64,000 bases of DNA from assembly GCA_963786445.1 (NCBI GenBank), contig CAWAZU010000025.1, forward strand, positions 124,001-188,000. Reading direction: 5' to 3'. The position numbers were made by a program, and so were the translations under genes. A model generated the notes under the pieces. That model had not been told where the DNA came from. It searched no databases and saw only the letters and a program-made list of their open reading frames with translations. Positions 1 to 9,895 of the stretch are shown one piece after another; within the stretch, counting starts at the first letter, position 1; every line of letters starts with the position of its first letter. This DNA comes from JAFKFJ01 sp963786445. Lineage in GTDB: Bacteria > Pseudomonadota > Alphaproteobacteria > Acetobacterales > Acetobacteraceae.

Positions 1-852
1 CCGCCGGCGCACAGGCCGCCGGCTGCGTGCCGGTGCTGAAGGCGGACCTGCCGCTGACGCTGGCCGACCACCGCGCGCTGGTGGCGCTGACCATCGACGG
101 TGCGCCGGCGACGATGCAGCTGGACACCGGCGCCGAGCGCACGCTGTTGAGCGAAACCGCCGCCAAGCGGCTGGGGCTCACCGCGCACTACACCTACGCC
201 CGCATGATGGGCGGGGTGGGCGGCGCGGTGAGTGCGGGCGAGGTGCGGCCGCGAGCGTGTGGGTTTCGGCGGCGCGTCGATGCCGGGCTTCTTCATCGCG
301 GTGGCGCGGGTGAATTTTCCGCCGGCGGACGGGCGCACGGTGGATGGGCTGCTCGGGGCGGACATGCTGGTCGAATACGACCTGGAACTGGATTTCCCGC
401 ACGGCCGCGCCCGCCTGTACGCGCCCGCCGCCTGCGCCGACCCCTTGCTGCCCTGGCCGGCGGGCTACGGCCGCGTCGCGGCGCACAAATCCCTGCACCG
501 GCACCTGTTCTTTCCGGCCCGGCTGGACGGGGGCGAGGTGACGGCGTTCATCGACACCGGCGCCCGGATCAGCGTGCTTGCCGCCGCCGCCGCGCGGCGC
601 CTGGGGGTGAGCCGGGCGGCGCTGGCCGGCGACCCGCCGCTCGCCCTGCGTGGCGTGGCCGGGGCGGCCACCGGCCGGCTGCACCGTTTTGGCCGCGAGG
701 CGGTCGCGGGCATCGTCTGGACGCCGACGCCGATCGCGGTGCTGAAGCTGCGCCTGGACGACGCCGACCTGATCCTCGGCGTCGATTTCCTGGAGACCCA
801 CCGCGCCTGGCTCAGCTACGCCGCAGGGGCGGTGTTCGTGGCGCCGCCGTAG
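1..852 (+). CDS. Secreted retropepsin-like aspartyl protease, 5'-truncated and frameshifted
   Basis: The reading frame is already open at base 3, and the first visible residues (AGAQAAGC then VPVLKA) look like the end of a lipoprotein signal peptide, so the true start lies before the window. Two retropepsin-like half-sites are visible: LDTGAERTLLS near base 120 and FIDTGARISVL near base 550, each with the catalytic D-T-G and hydrophobic context of clan AA aspartic proteases. The first half is in the frame of base 27 and the second in the frame of base 232. The switch falls at about 235-265 and needs one extra base. Both halves being conserved argues for a sequencing error or a very recent frameshift. 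It ends at a TAG one base before the convergent GT2 gene. Substrate unknown; an extracytoplasmic location is inferred from the lipobox-like start. Confidence 0.6.
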
Positions 853-853
853 C

Positions 854-1813
854 TCAGTCGGCATCGCGACAAAGCGATCGCGCCGCCAGGCTCGGGATGG
901 CGAGGTAGGCGAGACGCTTCATCTCCCGCCGGCCGCGCGTGACGGAATCGAGGATCAGGCCGCAGACGAAGGCCAGGAACGACAGCAGCACGAGGCCGGT
1001 CGCCAGCACCGCCGTGGGCAGGCGCGGCACCAGGCCGGTGTGCAGGAACTCCAGCACCACCGGCAGGCCGAGCGCCAATCCCGCCAGCATGAGCACGGCG
1101 CCGACCGCCGAGAAGAACGGCAGCGGGCGCTCTTCCTTCACCAGGACCACGATGCTGCGCAGGATGCGCAGCCCGTCGGCATAGGTGTGCAGCTTCGAGA
1201 CCGAGCCGGGCGGGCGGTCGCGATACGCGGTGCGCAGCTCGCCCACCGGCATGCGCAGTTCGAGCGCATGGACGGTGAATTCGGTCTCCGTCTCGAACCC
1301 CGAGGCGAGCGCGGGAAACGATTTGACGAAGCGGCGGGAGAACACGCGGTAGCCGGACAGCACGTCGCTGATGCGGTTGCCGAAGATGCCGCCGATCATC
1401 CCGGTCAGCACCCGGTTGCCGAGGCGGTGGCCGGGACGGTACGCCGCGGCGATCGCGGTGGTCCGCGCGCCGTTGACCATGTCGAGCTGCCGGTCGATCA
1501 GCAGCCGCACCATCGCCGGCGCCGCGGCGGCGTCGTAGGTGTCGTCGCCGTCCACCAGCACGTAGATGTCGGCCTCGATGTCGGCGAACATGCGGCGGAC
1601 GACGTGGCCCTTGCCCTGCAGCGCCTCGCGCCGGACGATCGCGCCGGCCGCCGCGGCGGCGGCTTCGGTGCCGTCGCGCGAGTTGTTGTCATAGACGTAG
1701 ATGCGCGCGTCCGGCAGGCTGGCGCGGAAGCCGGCGACCACGTTCGCGATCGCCGCGGCCTCGTTGTGGCACGGGATCAGCACCGCCACGGCCCAGGGCT
1801 GCGGTGACGTCAT
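854..1813 (-). CDS. Family 2 glycosyltransferase with C-terminal membrane segments
   Basis: A 319-residue GT-A fold glycosyltransferase. Visible motifs are PCHNE (14-18), YDNNSRDGT (41-49) and the metal-binding DGDD (88-91), as in dolichol-phosphate-mannose-synthase-like GT2 enzymes. The C-terminus has two hydrophobic segments (about 236-256 and 268-296), so the enzyme is probably held at the inner membrane and transfers sugar to a lipid carrier. Its ATG overlaps the stop of the upstream membrane-protein gene (ATGA), placing it last in the XrtA exopolysaccharide operon. Donor and acceptor cannot be read from the sequence. Confidence 0.85.
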   Translation of the reverse strand: MTSPQPWAVAVLIPCHNEAAAIANVVAGFRASLPDARIYVYDNNSRDGTEAAAAAAGAIVRREALQGKGHVVRRMFADIEADIYVLVDGDDTYDAAAAPAMVRLLIDRQLDMVNGARTTAIAAAYRPGHRLGNRVLTGMIGGIFGNRISDVLSGYRVFSRRFVKSFPALASGFETETEFTVHALELRMPVGELRTAYRDRPPGSVSKLHTYADGLRILRSIVVLVKEERPLPFFSAVGAVLMLAGLALGLPVVLEFLHTGLVPRLPTAVLATGLVLLSFLAFVCGLILDSVTRGRREMKRLAYLAIPSLAARSLCRDAD

Positions 1814-4152
1814 CGCCGCCGCTCGGCCGCCGCCATCAGGCCGCCGGCCAGCAGCGTCGCCAGCAGGCCGAACGCCGAGATCGCCAGCGCAATCCGCTCG
1901 ACCGGCGTCATCGTCGGGCGCAGCTCGATGCGGCTCTCGCCCGCCGGCAGCTTCAGCACGATCAGGTCGAGCGCCCCCCGCAGCATCGGCACCGCGGCAC
2001 CGTTCAGCCGCAACTCGGTCGCCGGGTACCAGGGATGGGCGAGCTGCACATAGGCGGGGGCGCTGCTGTGCACGGCGATGCGCACCGATTGCAGCCCGAC
2101 GCGGTAGTCCAGCAACTCGGCGTGCCAGTCCGGCGCCTCCGCCGCCTCTGCCGCGCCGGCGGGCAGCGTGCGCACCGGCAGCGCGGCGGCGACGTGCCGG
2201 GCCGCGTCGATGCGGGCGAGCGCCAGGTAGCGATCCTCGAACCCCCTGATCCGCGCGATCCGGTCGGCGGTGTCCGGATCGGCGCCGGGGCCGAACGCCT
2301 CCGCCCAGAGCATCGGCTTATCGAGGCCGGGCGGCGGTGCGAGCCGGGTCAGCGCCGGCGCGAACAGCACCGGACTGGCCGCCGGCAGCGGCAGCGCCTC
2401 GCCGAGCGGACCTTCCGGCCGCACGTCGGCGAAGTTTCCCGGACAGCCGGTGCGGAACGAGCCGAGGCAGACGATGCGCCCGACATTCAGCACGTCGAGC
2501 AGCGTCTGCGTCGCCGCCGACAGCCGGCCGTTCGCGCGCAGGTCCCGCTCGGCGTCCTTGGCCGCGGTGACGATGAAATTATGCGCCCGCGTCGCCGCCA
2601 TGTTGTGATAGCCGGCGACGCGCTGCGGCATCGCCGCATAGCTGGGCGGGCCGGCGCCCGGACCGATATCCGCGGCGATGCCGCCGTCGCTGGCGAGCGT
2701 GATCTCGATGCTGCGCGACGGCGGCTCGGCCTGTGCGAGATATTGCCCGGCAGCGACCAGAAACTGCTTGTCGGTGCGTGCCACCGGCTGGATGGCGGTG
2801 CTGGACACGTCCAGCAGCACCGCCGCGGCGGCGATCAACTGCGCGCGGCCCTGCCACGCGCCCGCCAGGCTCTCGGTGCCGAGGGCCGCCAGGACGGCGA
2901 CGAACAGCAGCACGAACATCACGTCGCGCACCACCGGGTTCCACAGCACCAGGCTCAGCGCCAGGCACGGCAGCAGCGCCAGCACCAGCGCCCGCCGCTC
3001 GGCGCCCAGGCTGCCGCGCAGCGCCCGCGCCGCACCCAGCACCGCGAGCACGACCAGCGCGATGCCGAGATAGGCCCAGTAATCCATGCCCCATGTCGTG
3101 CGCGTGTCGCGCCACAGCACGAGGTGCAGCAGCCGTGCCGGCGTGGGCAGGTGCAGGCGGAACAGCGCCGAGGCCGGCTCGATCATCACCCAGTCGGCTT
3201 CGCGCAGGATCGGCAGCACCGCGGCCGCGCCGATCACCACGCCGGCCACGCCGGCAGACGCCAGCGCCGGCAGCCGGCCCGGCCGCCAGCGGCCGAGGGC
3301 AAGGCTGCCGGCCCCGAACAACGCCAGATAGGCGGCGGTGAACAACGCGTGCGGCTGGTGGTTGAGGATCAGCCCGCCGGTCGCCAGCGCGGCGGCGAGC
3401 CAGTCCGCGGCATGCACGCGCGCCCGGCGCATGATCCCCTCGGCGGCCCAGAACAGCAGCACGACGAAGAAAATGGTCAGCGCCTGCGGGAACACGCCGC
3501 GGTAGATGAACAGATGCAGGTAGGCGAACGAGCCGGCGAAGCCGATCGCGCCGGTGAACGCCGCCCCGCGCCCCATGCCGAGCCGCCGCAGCAGCGCGTA
3601 GCACAGGAGGCCGGTGCCGATCTGGCTCGCCGCCAGCAGTAGTTTCGCGGCCAGCACCGCGCCGCCGACCAGCAGCGTCAGCGCCCCGCCCACCACGTAG
3701 AGCAGCGGGCCGGTGAAGATCAGCAACGGGCTGCCGAGATACTGGAAATTGGTCCATAGCGGCAATTGGCCGGCGGCGAAGGCATGGGCCACCTCGAAGA
3801 AGCGGGCGATGTGCGAGCCGCTGTCGCCGCCGAGCAGCACGCCGGGATAGGCGCAGTACTGCGCCTGCCACGCCAGCGCTGCGACCAACACGACCAGCAT
3901 CTGCACCGGCGTCGCTGTGGCGAGGAAGCGCGACACGGCGCGCCGCCGTTCGAGCGCCGCCAGGGTGGCCAGCGCCAGCAGGGCGAGCGCCGCCAGCACG
4001 GCATCCGCGCCGTTCAGCGCCGCCAGCAGCGGACCCGGCGCCAGCGGCCGGCCGGCCGCCGCCAGCGAAGCCGCGCGGGCGGCGACATGGCCGATCCCGT
4101 GGACCGCCAGCGCCGCCGACACCGCGGCCAACGTCACAAAGGCGGCCACCAC
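1810..4152 (-). CDS. Large polytopic membrane protein, YfhO/GT-C-like
   Basis: A 780-residue protein with about ten or more hydrophobic segments over the first 450 residues and a soluble C-terminal part that ends in another membrane segment. An early luminal-type motif (LLGGDSGSHI, about 107-116) has the acidic residues in the first extracytoplasmic loop that GT-C glycosyltransferases use. The overall plan resembles YfhO-type and related lipid-linked-sugar transferases. Start is a GTG followed directly by a second GTG. It lies 57 bp after the exosortase gene and overlaps the following GT2 by 4 bp, so it probably helps assemble or glycosylate the exopolysaccharide. The exact reaction is not known. 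Confidence 0.7.
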   Translation of the reverse strand: MVAAFVTLAAVSAALAVHGIGHVAARAASLAAAGRPLAPGPLLAALNGADAVLAALALLALATLAALERRRAVSRFLATATPVQMLVVLVAALAWQAQYCAYPGVLLGGDSGSHIARFFEVAHAFAAGQLPLWTNFQYLGSPLLIFTGPLLYVVGGALTLLVGGAVLAAKLLLAASQIGTGLLCYALLRRLGMGRGAAFTGAIGFAGSFAYLHLFIYRGVFPQALTIFFVVLLFWAAEGIMRRARVHAADWLAAALATGGLILNHQPHALFTAAYLALFGAGSLALGRWRPGRLPALASAGVAGVVIGAAAVLPILREADWVMIEPASALFRLHLPTPARLLHLVLWRDTRTTWGMDYWAYLGIALVVLAVLGAARALRGSLGAERRALVLALLPCLALSLVLWNPVVRDVMFVLLFVAVLAALGTESLAGAWQGRAQLIAAAAVLLDVSSTAIQPVARTDKQFLVAAGQYLAQAEPPSRSIEITLASDGGIAADIGPGAGPPSYAAMPQRVAGYHNMAATRAHNFIVTAAKDAERDLRANGRLSAATQTLLDVLNVGRIVCLGSFRTGCPGNFADVRPEGPLGEALPLPAASPVLFAPALTRLAPPPGLDKPMLWAEAFGPGADPDTADRIARIRGFEDRYLALARIDAARHVAAALPVRTLPAGAAEAAEAPDWHAELLDYRVGLQSVRIAVHSSAPAYVQLAHPWYPATELRLNGAAVPMLRGALDLIVLKLPAGESRIELRPTMTPVERIALAISAFGLLATLLAGGLMAAAERRR

Positions 4153-4209
4153 GGCCCACGTCCCGGAGGGTGCGATGGTCGCCTTGCGGGTCGACGCTCC
4201 CGCATATCG

Positions 4210-5721
4210 CTACCGCCCCGCCACCGCGCTCGCCCGCGCCGCCGCCGCAATCAGCGTCGGCTGCCCGGCCAGGAACTCTTCGAGGCGCTGCTGCGCCGCC
4301 GCCCGCGCCTGCGGCTGCGCGAGCGAGGGCGGGCTGAGGGTCGCCACCAGCACCACCGGCGAGCCGCCGCCGACGATGCTGTCCCAGCCGAGCTGCAGCC
4401 GCGCCGCGAGACCGCCCGCGCTCGGCGCGCCGTCGGCGAAGGCGATGGACGCGCTGACGCGGGCGGGGCTGGCCGTCTCGACCAGGTGCCAGCGCAGCCC
4501 GGCCGCGGTGAGCGTGCCGCGCGTCACGTCCTCGGCGTCGCGCTCGCCGCTCGCGGCCAGTGCCGCCCGCACGGCGGCCGGCCCCGATCCGGCCGGCAGC
4601 GCCTGCACGCTCGCGGCGAGCGTCATGCCGTCGCAGTCGAAATGGCGCAGCGCGCCCGGCGGATCGACCGCCCGGCACCCGCCGGCCGCCGCGAACGCGG
4701 GCAGGGCGGGGAGCGGCTCCGCCGCCAGCCCGCGGTCGAGCTGCGCCGCCGCCGCCGGCCCGATCGCCGCCAGGACCAGGGCCGTCGCGGTCGCGCGCCA
4801 CGCCGCCAGCGTCCCGCGCGACGGCGGCGCGGCGTCGTCCGGTGCCGGCGCGCGGGCGGCACGCTGCCTTGCGTCCTCGCGGAACGGCAGCCCCGCCGCG
4901 GTGAGCAGCAGGATCACCGCGCTGAAGAACCCCCAGCCGTAGATCAGGTGGTCGGCCGTCGCCGCCTCGGCGCTGCCGAGGATGTTGCCCAGCACGACGA
5001 TGCCGAGCGCGCGCAGCCCGTTGGCGATCACCGGCACCACGCAGCACGCCGCCAGGAACAGCAGCCGCCGCCCGGGGCTGCGATACATCAGCAGGCCATA
5101 GAGCGCGCCGAAGGCGACCGCGGCGACCAGGAAGCGCAGGCCGGCGCAGGCCTCGGCGACGAAGAACCGGCCTTGCGGGATTTCGATGATGTAGTGGGTG
5201 ACGACGTGCGGGATGCCGATCACGTCGAGGCCCACGTCGATGAAATCCGCGGTGAACGACTGCAGCGCCGGCGTCAGGAACGCGCCGAACGGCACCAGGA
5301 ACACGAGATAGGCGAGGGCTGCGGCGAACACGCGCGCCAGCCGCCAGCCGAGCCAGCACACCAGCAGCGTCTCCAGCAGGCCGAGGGCGGCCAGTTGCCG
5401 CCCCTCCATGATGCCGAGCCGGTCGGCCGCGAACCAGGCGAGGCCGAGCGGCAGCGCCGCCAGCGCCGGCCAGGCGGTCGGCCGCAGCGGCAGCCCGGCG
5501 GCGCCGCCGCGCCGGTCCCAGGCCAGCCAGAGCGCCAGCGGCAGCACGAAGAAGCCGTGATTGTAGGCGGTCGAATCGATCCAGACCCGCACCGCCGCCG
5601 CGATCTCGACGCGGAACAGCAGCCCCCAGCCCAGCACGCCGAGCAGCAGCGCCGGCAGCGCCAGCTTCAGGCCGCGGCGGCGCGATTCGGCGAGCGACGG
5701 CGCCAGCGAGGCGACGCTCAT
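4210..5721 (-). CDS. xrtA: Exosortase A (XrtA) with EpsI-like C-terminal domain
   Basis: An 8-TM exosortase of 503 residues. The transpeptidase triad is visible: Cys192 in EACAGLRF, Arg237 in ANGLRALG and His258 in ADHLIYGW. Exosortases cleave PEP-CTERM sorting signals at the inner membrane, a role analogous to sortase. The last 200 residues after a further TM segment form a soluble extracytoplasmic domain, most likely the EpsI/DUF3485-type domain that in some bacteria is a separate protein; this assignment is weaker because I see no strict motif. I chose the ATG at 5721 because it overlaps the stop of the upstream glycosyltransferase (ATGA). No PEP-CTERM protein occurs in this window, so substrates must be elsewhere. 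Confidence 0.9.
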   Translation of the reverse strand: MSVASLAPSLAESRRRGLKLALPALLLGVLGWGLLFRVEIAAAVRVWIDSTAYNHGFFVLPLALWLAWDRRGGAAGLPLRPTAWPALAALPLGLAWFAADRLGIMEGRQLAALGLLETLLVCWLGWRLARVFAAALAYLVFLVPFGAFLTPALQSFTADFIDVGLDVIGIPHVVTHYIIEIPQGRFFVAEACAGLRFLVAAVAFGALYGLLMYRSPGRRLLFLAACCVVPVIANGLRALGIVVLGNILGSAEAATADHLIYGWGFFSAVILLLTAAGLPFREDARQRAARAPAPDDAAPPSRGTLAAWRATATALVLAAIGPAAAAQLDRGLAAEPLPALPAFAAAGGCRAVDPPGALRHFDCDGMTLAASVQALPAGSGPAAVRAALAASGERDAEDVTRGTLTAAGLRWHLVETASPARVSASIAFADGAPSAGGLAARLQLGWDSIVGGGSPVVLVATLSPPSLAQPQARAAAQQRLEEFLAGQPTLIAAAARASAVAGR

Positions 5722-6947
5722 GTCACGATCTCCTGCACGTCTGCGCGTGTCGCCTCGCCCGGCGGCGCCATGATCGCCGCGAGGCCGGCGAGGGTGGAAG
5801 ACCAGGCGTAGCGGTGCAGCACCGCGTCCCGCGCGGCGGCGCCGATTCCGGGGTGGCGCCCGTCCAGCACCGCGGCGACGGCGGCGGCAAACGCCGCCTC
5901 GCCGTCGGCGACCAGCAGGTCTTTTCCCGGCGTCGCGCGCAATCCGGCGAACGCCTGCGGGGTCGCCACCACCGGGCGCGCCATCGCCATCGCCTCCAAA
6001 ACCTTGTTCTGGATGCCGCGCGCCAGCCGCAGCGGCGCCACGGCGAGGGCGGCGTGCGCGAGATACGGCCGCACATCGGCGACGCGGCCGGTGACGATGA
6101 CGCCCGGACGTGCCGCCAGACGCCGCACCGCGGGCGCGGGGTTGGCGCCGACCACGGCGAAGCGCAGACCGGGCCGCTCGGCTTGCAGGCGCGGCAGCAC
6201 GGCGGCGGCGAACCATGTCACCGCGTCGATGTTGGGCCGGTAGTCCATGGTGCCGGTGAACACCACGACCTTCCCGCCCGGCGGATACGGCGAGGCGCCG
6301 CCATGCGAAGGCGCGAACCGCGCGGCATCGACGCCGTTGTCGAACGCGAGGCACCGCGGCGCCGCCTCCGGTGCGAGGGCCAGGAAGGCGGTGCGCTCGT
6401 CGTCGGAGACGAACAGCGTGCGGTCGAAATCCGCCGCGGCCCGGCGCTCGAAGGCGAGCAGCGTGCGCGCCTCGCGCGCCCACACCGCGCGCATCGGCCA
6501 GGACGCGCGGGCGGCGTAGTCGGCCCATTTGGCGCTGTCCACATCGACCATGTCGAGCACGCGGAACAGGTTCTGTGCGCCCATCACGTAGGGCGCCATC
6601 GCCGAGCAATAGACGAAGGCGCGGTCGATGCCCTGCGCCCGCTTCGCCGCCACCCAGGCTTCCATCCGCCGGTCGGAAAAATAATCGAGCGAGAGCGGCC
6701 GGCCGGGGCGCATTCGCAGCAGCGCGCGCAGCCGCCGCCGGCGCGGGTGCAGGCGGAATGCGGCGAGATCGGCGCAGTGCGCGGCCAGCGTCGGCACATG
6801 CGAAAGATCGGCCGGATCGTCGATGAAGCAGCCGAGATGGATGCGGTGCGTCTGCGCGAGCGCCAGGAACTCGTGCCAGGCGCGGATCTTTTCCCCTTTC
6901 TCGGGCGGGTAGGGGATGCGGTGGGCGAGGAACAGCAGGTCGCGCAT
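5718..6947 (-). CDS. XrtA/EpsH1-associated sugar transferase (stp1-type, GT4-like)
   Basis: A 409-residue GT-B glycosyltransferase beginning RDLLFLAHRIPYPPEKGEK, the N-terminal signature of the PEP-CTERM/EpsH1-associated sugar transferase family. The C-terminal Rossmann half has the nucleotide-sugar region around GIQNKVLEAMAMARPVV, where E and A/G residues bind the donor phosphate. The ATG at 6947 overlaps the upstream FemAB-like stop and the gene's own stop overlaps xrtA, so translation is probably coupled. It likely adds one sugar of the repeat unit at the cytoplasmic face. Confidence 0.9.
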   Translation of the reverse strand: MRDLLFLAHRIPYPPEKGEKIRAWHEFLALAQTHRIHLGCFIDDPADLSHVPTLAAHCADLAAFRLHPRRRRLRALLRMRPGRPLSLDYFSDRRMEAWVAAKRAQGIDRAFVYCSAMAPYVMGAQNLFRVLDMVDVDSAKWADYAARASWPMRAVWAREARTLLAFERRAAADFDRTLFVSDDERTAFLALAPEAAPRCLAFDNGVDAARFAPSHGGASPYPPGGKVVVFTGTMDYRPNIDAVTWFAAAVLPRLQAERPGLRFAVVGANPAPAVRRLAARPGVIVTGRVADVRPYLAHAALAVAPLRLARGIQNKVLEAMAMARPVVATPQAFAGLRATPGKDLLVADGEAAFAAAVAAVLDGRHPGIGAAARDAVLHRYAWSSTLAGLAAIMAPPGEATRADVQEIVT

Positions 6948-7997
6948 CAGCCGATGCCGCGCACGATCGGCGGGCCCAGCGCATTGGCGAGCGGCAGCGG
7001 CAGACGTTTCCAGGCGGCCACCATCAGCCGGTATTTCGGGTTGAGCGGGTTGTGTTCCGGGATCGCCGCCCCCGGTGCGAGGCGAAAACGGTATTCCAGC
7101 GGGGCGGGCGCAAAACCCCAGTTCTTCTTGAAGGCATATGCGCCGGTGCCGAGCTTGCTGCGGCCGTAGTCGAACAGCCGGCAGCCGCGCGCGGCGGCGC
7201 GGCGCATCACCTCCCAGTACATGAAGTCGTTGGCGTGACATTCCCGTGCCGCTGCTGTCCCGCCTCCGTAATAGGGCAGAACCTCGTCGCGCCAGTAAAA
7301 ATTCATCACCGCGGCGACGGCGCGCTCGCCGTCGCGGACCGTCAGGATGTCCATGCTGTCGCGGAACGCCTCGGCGAGCAGCCGGAACCAGCGCCGCGCG
7401 AACACCGGCGTGCCCAGGTTGCGCACGCTCTCGGCGTAAATCCGGTAGAGCCCGTCGATGTCCTCGCCGACCGAGGCGGTGAGGCCGCGCTCGATCCCCT
7501 TGCGCACCACCGCGCGCTGCTTGCGCGGGATCGCCTTCATATTCGCCTCGTCATCGCCGGTGATGGGCTTGCGGAACGTGACGTAGAGGTCGGGGCGTGC
7601 CACGAACGAATCCGTGTCGAGCCAGCCTTCGGGCGGCGCGTCGCGCAGGCGCAGCTCCAGCGCGCTGGCCCGTGCCGGCCCGAGCAGGGCGGCGGCCTCG
7701 CCGCAAAGCGGCGGCAAATGCCTCGGCATCGGCGGCGAGCGGGCCGCCATAGACGCAGAACGGCAGCGACACCAGCGTGCGCCCGAACAGCAGCGAGCGC
7801 AGGTGGAACAGCGGCAGCACGCCGACCACGGCGCCGTCGCGCTCGGCCATCAGGTAGTGCGGCTGGTGGCCGAACGCGGCTTCGATCACGCGGCGCCAGG
7901 CGGCGCGATGGAAGAAGGTGGCGTCGGGATGCGCGGCCACGAACGCATCCCATGCGACCTCATCGCGGTCGTCGAGCGGGTGGCAGCGCAGCGTCAT
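6947..7997 (-). CDS. FemAB-like XrtA-associated protein (GNAT fold), frameshifted
   Basis: The N-terminal part starts at the ATG at 7997 (MTLRCHPLDD) and carries the FemAB/GNAT features DATFFHRAAWRRVIE and HYLMAERDGAVVGVLPL. The remainder, from about 7715 down to 6947, is in the next frame and holds the rest of the fold (ITGDDEANMKAIPRKQRA, NDFMYWEVMRRAA, FDYGRSKLGTGAYAFK). Joining the two needs removal of one base in the run around 7703-7718 and yields about 349 residues, a usual size for PEP-CTERM-locus FemAB proteins. These are thought to transfer an amino-acyl group in polysaccharide modification, but the substrate is unproven. Both halves are well preserved, so a sequencing error is the simplest explanation. 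Confidence 0.8.
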
Positions 7998-8001
7998 CGC
8001 A

Positions 8002-8859
8002 TCAGCCGGCGGCGCCGCCGGACAGCAGCGCGGCATAGACGCGATCGATGCGGTCCCAGGCGAAATCGCGCAGCAGCCGACCCAGCCGCCGCTCGGTCGC
8101 GGCAAGCCCGGTATAGTGGCGGAACCGCGCGCGCCAGCCCGCGCCGGGCACGCGCGGCTGGCCGGGGTCGATCTCCCACGGATGGGTATAGAACACCGCC
8201 GGCCGCGGTTCGGCGGCGAGCGCGGCGCGCAGGAGGGCGCGGAACGCCGCATAGGGCAGCAGGCGGAACCAGCCGCCGCCGGCCGCCGGCCAGTTGCGGC
8301 CGAAGCGATGCAGCGTCGTCATCGGCAGCTCCCACATCGCCCCGTCCGCGACGCGATACGGCGCGCGCGGCGCGTCGGGGCTGCCGTAGAGGTCGTGGCG
8401 CACCGGATAGATGCTGGAACTGTAGCGGTAGCCGGCCCCGGCCAGCACGCCGAACGCCCAGGGCGTGCGCACGCCGAGCGAGAAGGTGGGCGCGCGATAG
8501 CCGCCGACCGCGACGCCGCCGGCGTCCTCCAGCACCGCGCGGGCGCGCGTCACGTCGGCGCGGAACGCGGCCTCGCCGATGCGATCGACCAGTTCGTGCC
8601 CGTAGCCGTGGCTGGCCAGCTCATGGCCGGCGGCGACGATGCGGCGGATCAGCGCGGGGTGCCGCTCGGCGACCCAGCCCAGGGTGAAGAACGTCGCCTG
8701 CACGCCGGCCTGCCCGAACAGGTCCAGCAGCCGTTCGGTGTTCGCCTCCACCCGCCGCGGCCAGCTCTCCCACGCATCGCGCGCGATGGTGCCGGCGAAC
8801 GCCTGCACCTGGAAATAGTCCTCCACATCGACGGTCAGCGCATTGGGCATCGCGGTCAT
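8002..8859 (-). CDS. Polysaccharide deacetylase, XrtA-locus subfamily (CE4)
   Basis: A 285-residue NodB-fold enzyme without a signal peptide. The CE4 metal site is visible: TVDVEDYF (9-16, catalytic and metal-binding Asp) and SHGYGH (83-88, two metal His). YRAPTFS and THPWEID form the later conserved motifs. The TVDVEDYFQ form is typical of the PEP-CTERM-locus branch. It would remove N- or O-acetyl groups from the exopolysaccharide precursor. An alternative start is the ATG three codons in. It ends 4 bp before the FemAB-like ATG. Confidence 0.93.
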   Translation of the reverse strand: MTAMPNALTVDVEDYFQVQAFAGTIARDAWESWPRRVEANTERLLDLFGQAGVQATFFTLGWVAERHPALIRRIVAAGHELASHGYGHELVDRIGEAAFRADVTRARAVLEDAGGVAVGGYRAPTFSLGVRTPWAFGVLAGAGYRYSSSIYPVRHDLYGSPDAPRAPYRVADGAMWELPMTTLHRFGRNWPAAGGGWFRLLPYAAFRALLRAALAAEPRPAVFYTHPWEIDPGQPRVPGAGWRARFRHYTGLAATERRLGRLLRDFAWDRIDRVYAALLSGGAAG

Positions 8860-8872
8860 GGCGACCTCCCGC

Positions 8873-9853
8873 TCAGCGATCGCCGGCGGCGGCGAGCAGG
8901 TCGAACAGCCGCTGATACATGCGCTCGCGCCGCGCCAGCCTCGCCTCCACCGCGTCGAGCCGCCGGCCGAGCGCGGCCGTGTTGCCGTCCGCGCCCACGA
9001 CCGCGGGGAGCGTGCCGGGCGCCGGCGGCAGCGCGCCGCCTTCCAGGTCGGTGGCCAGTTCCTCGGCCGTGGTCCGCACCATCTCGGCGGTGATCTCGCG
9101 GCTCTGCTCCAGCGCGCCGAACAGCAGCACGCGCGAACAGAGCCGGTTGATGCGGCGCGGGATGCCGCCGGTGTGGTCGTGGACGACCTCGAACGCCGCC
9201 TCCTGCCAGGCCGGGTTGCCGTGCCAGCCGGCGGTGGCGAGGCGGTGCAGGATGTAGCGGCGCGTCTCCTCGCGCGTCAGCGGGCCGAGATGATAGGACG
9301 CCAGCACGCGCTGGCGCAGCTGGTCGAGGTCGGGGCTGGCCAGCATGCGGCGGAACTGCGGCTGCCCGGCCAGCAGCGTCTGCAGGCTTGCCCGGCCGCC
9401 TTCGGTCAGGTTGGACAGCATGCGCAGCTCCTCGAGCGCGGTCGGCGTCAGGTTCTGCGCCTCGTCGATGATGAGCAGGCTGCGCCGGCCGGCCATCCGG
9501 TGGTCGCGCAGCACGTCCTCGAAGCGCAGCAGCAGCGAGGACTTCGTGTCCTGCGGCGCATCCAGGCCGAACCCGGCCATCGCGAGGCGGAACAGGTCGT
9601 CACCGGAGACCTGCGTGGTGTTGATCCGCGCGACGACATAGGCGTTGCGGTCGAGCTGGCCGAGCAGCCGTTCCAGCAGCGTGGTCTTGCCGGCGCCGAC
9701 CTCGCCGGTGACGACGATGAAGCCCTCGCCCTGCGCCAGCCCGAAGGTGAGGTGGGCGCTGGCCCGGCTGTGCGCGGCGCTGTCGAAGTAGAACCGGCTG
9801 TCGGGAGTGAGCTGGAAGGGCGGGGCGCTGAATTCGTAGTAGCGCTCGTACAT
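8873..9853 (-). CDS. XrtA-associated secretion ATPase (ExeA/GspA-like AAA)
   Basis: A 326-residue AAA+ ATPase. Walker A is GEVGAGKTT (50-58) and Walker B is SLLIIDEAQN near 130. The N-terminus MYERYYEFSAPPFQLTPD is the hallmark of the ExeA-like ATPases present in every XrtA exopolysaccharide locus. The C-terminal 50 residues are a short alpha-helical tail rather than a peptidoglycan-binding domain. Its position between the beta-barrel gene and the deacetylase gene matches the family's normal context; a role in energising export or assembly is inferred. Confidence 0.92.
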   Translation of the reverse strand: MYERYYEFSAPPFQLTPDSRFYFDSAAHSRASAHLTFGLAQGEGFIVVTGEVGAGKTTLLERLLGQLDRNAYVVARINTTQVSGDDLFRLAMAGFGLDAPQDTKSSLLLRFEDVLRDHRMAGRRSLLIIDEAQNLTPTALEELRMLSNLTEGGRASLQTLLAGQPQFRRMLASPDLDQLRQRVLASYHLGPLTREETRRYILHRLATAGWHGNPAWQEAAFEVVHDHTGGIPRRINRLCSRVLLFGALEQSREITAEMVRTTAEELATDLEGGALPPAPGTLPAVVGADGNTAALGRRLDAVEARLARRERMYQRLFDLLAAAGDR

Positions 9854-9895
9854 CGGGGTTGCCTCGGGGAGGATTCTCGCGAAAGCGCCATCCGG

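Noticed and set aside
1804..5811. Long plus-strand open frames (about 610-680 codons) opposite the membrane protein and exosortase genes
   Set aside because: Translations are His/Gln/Arg-rich shadows; the minus-strand frames carry clear TM segments and the exosortase triad.
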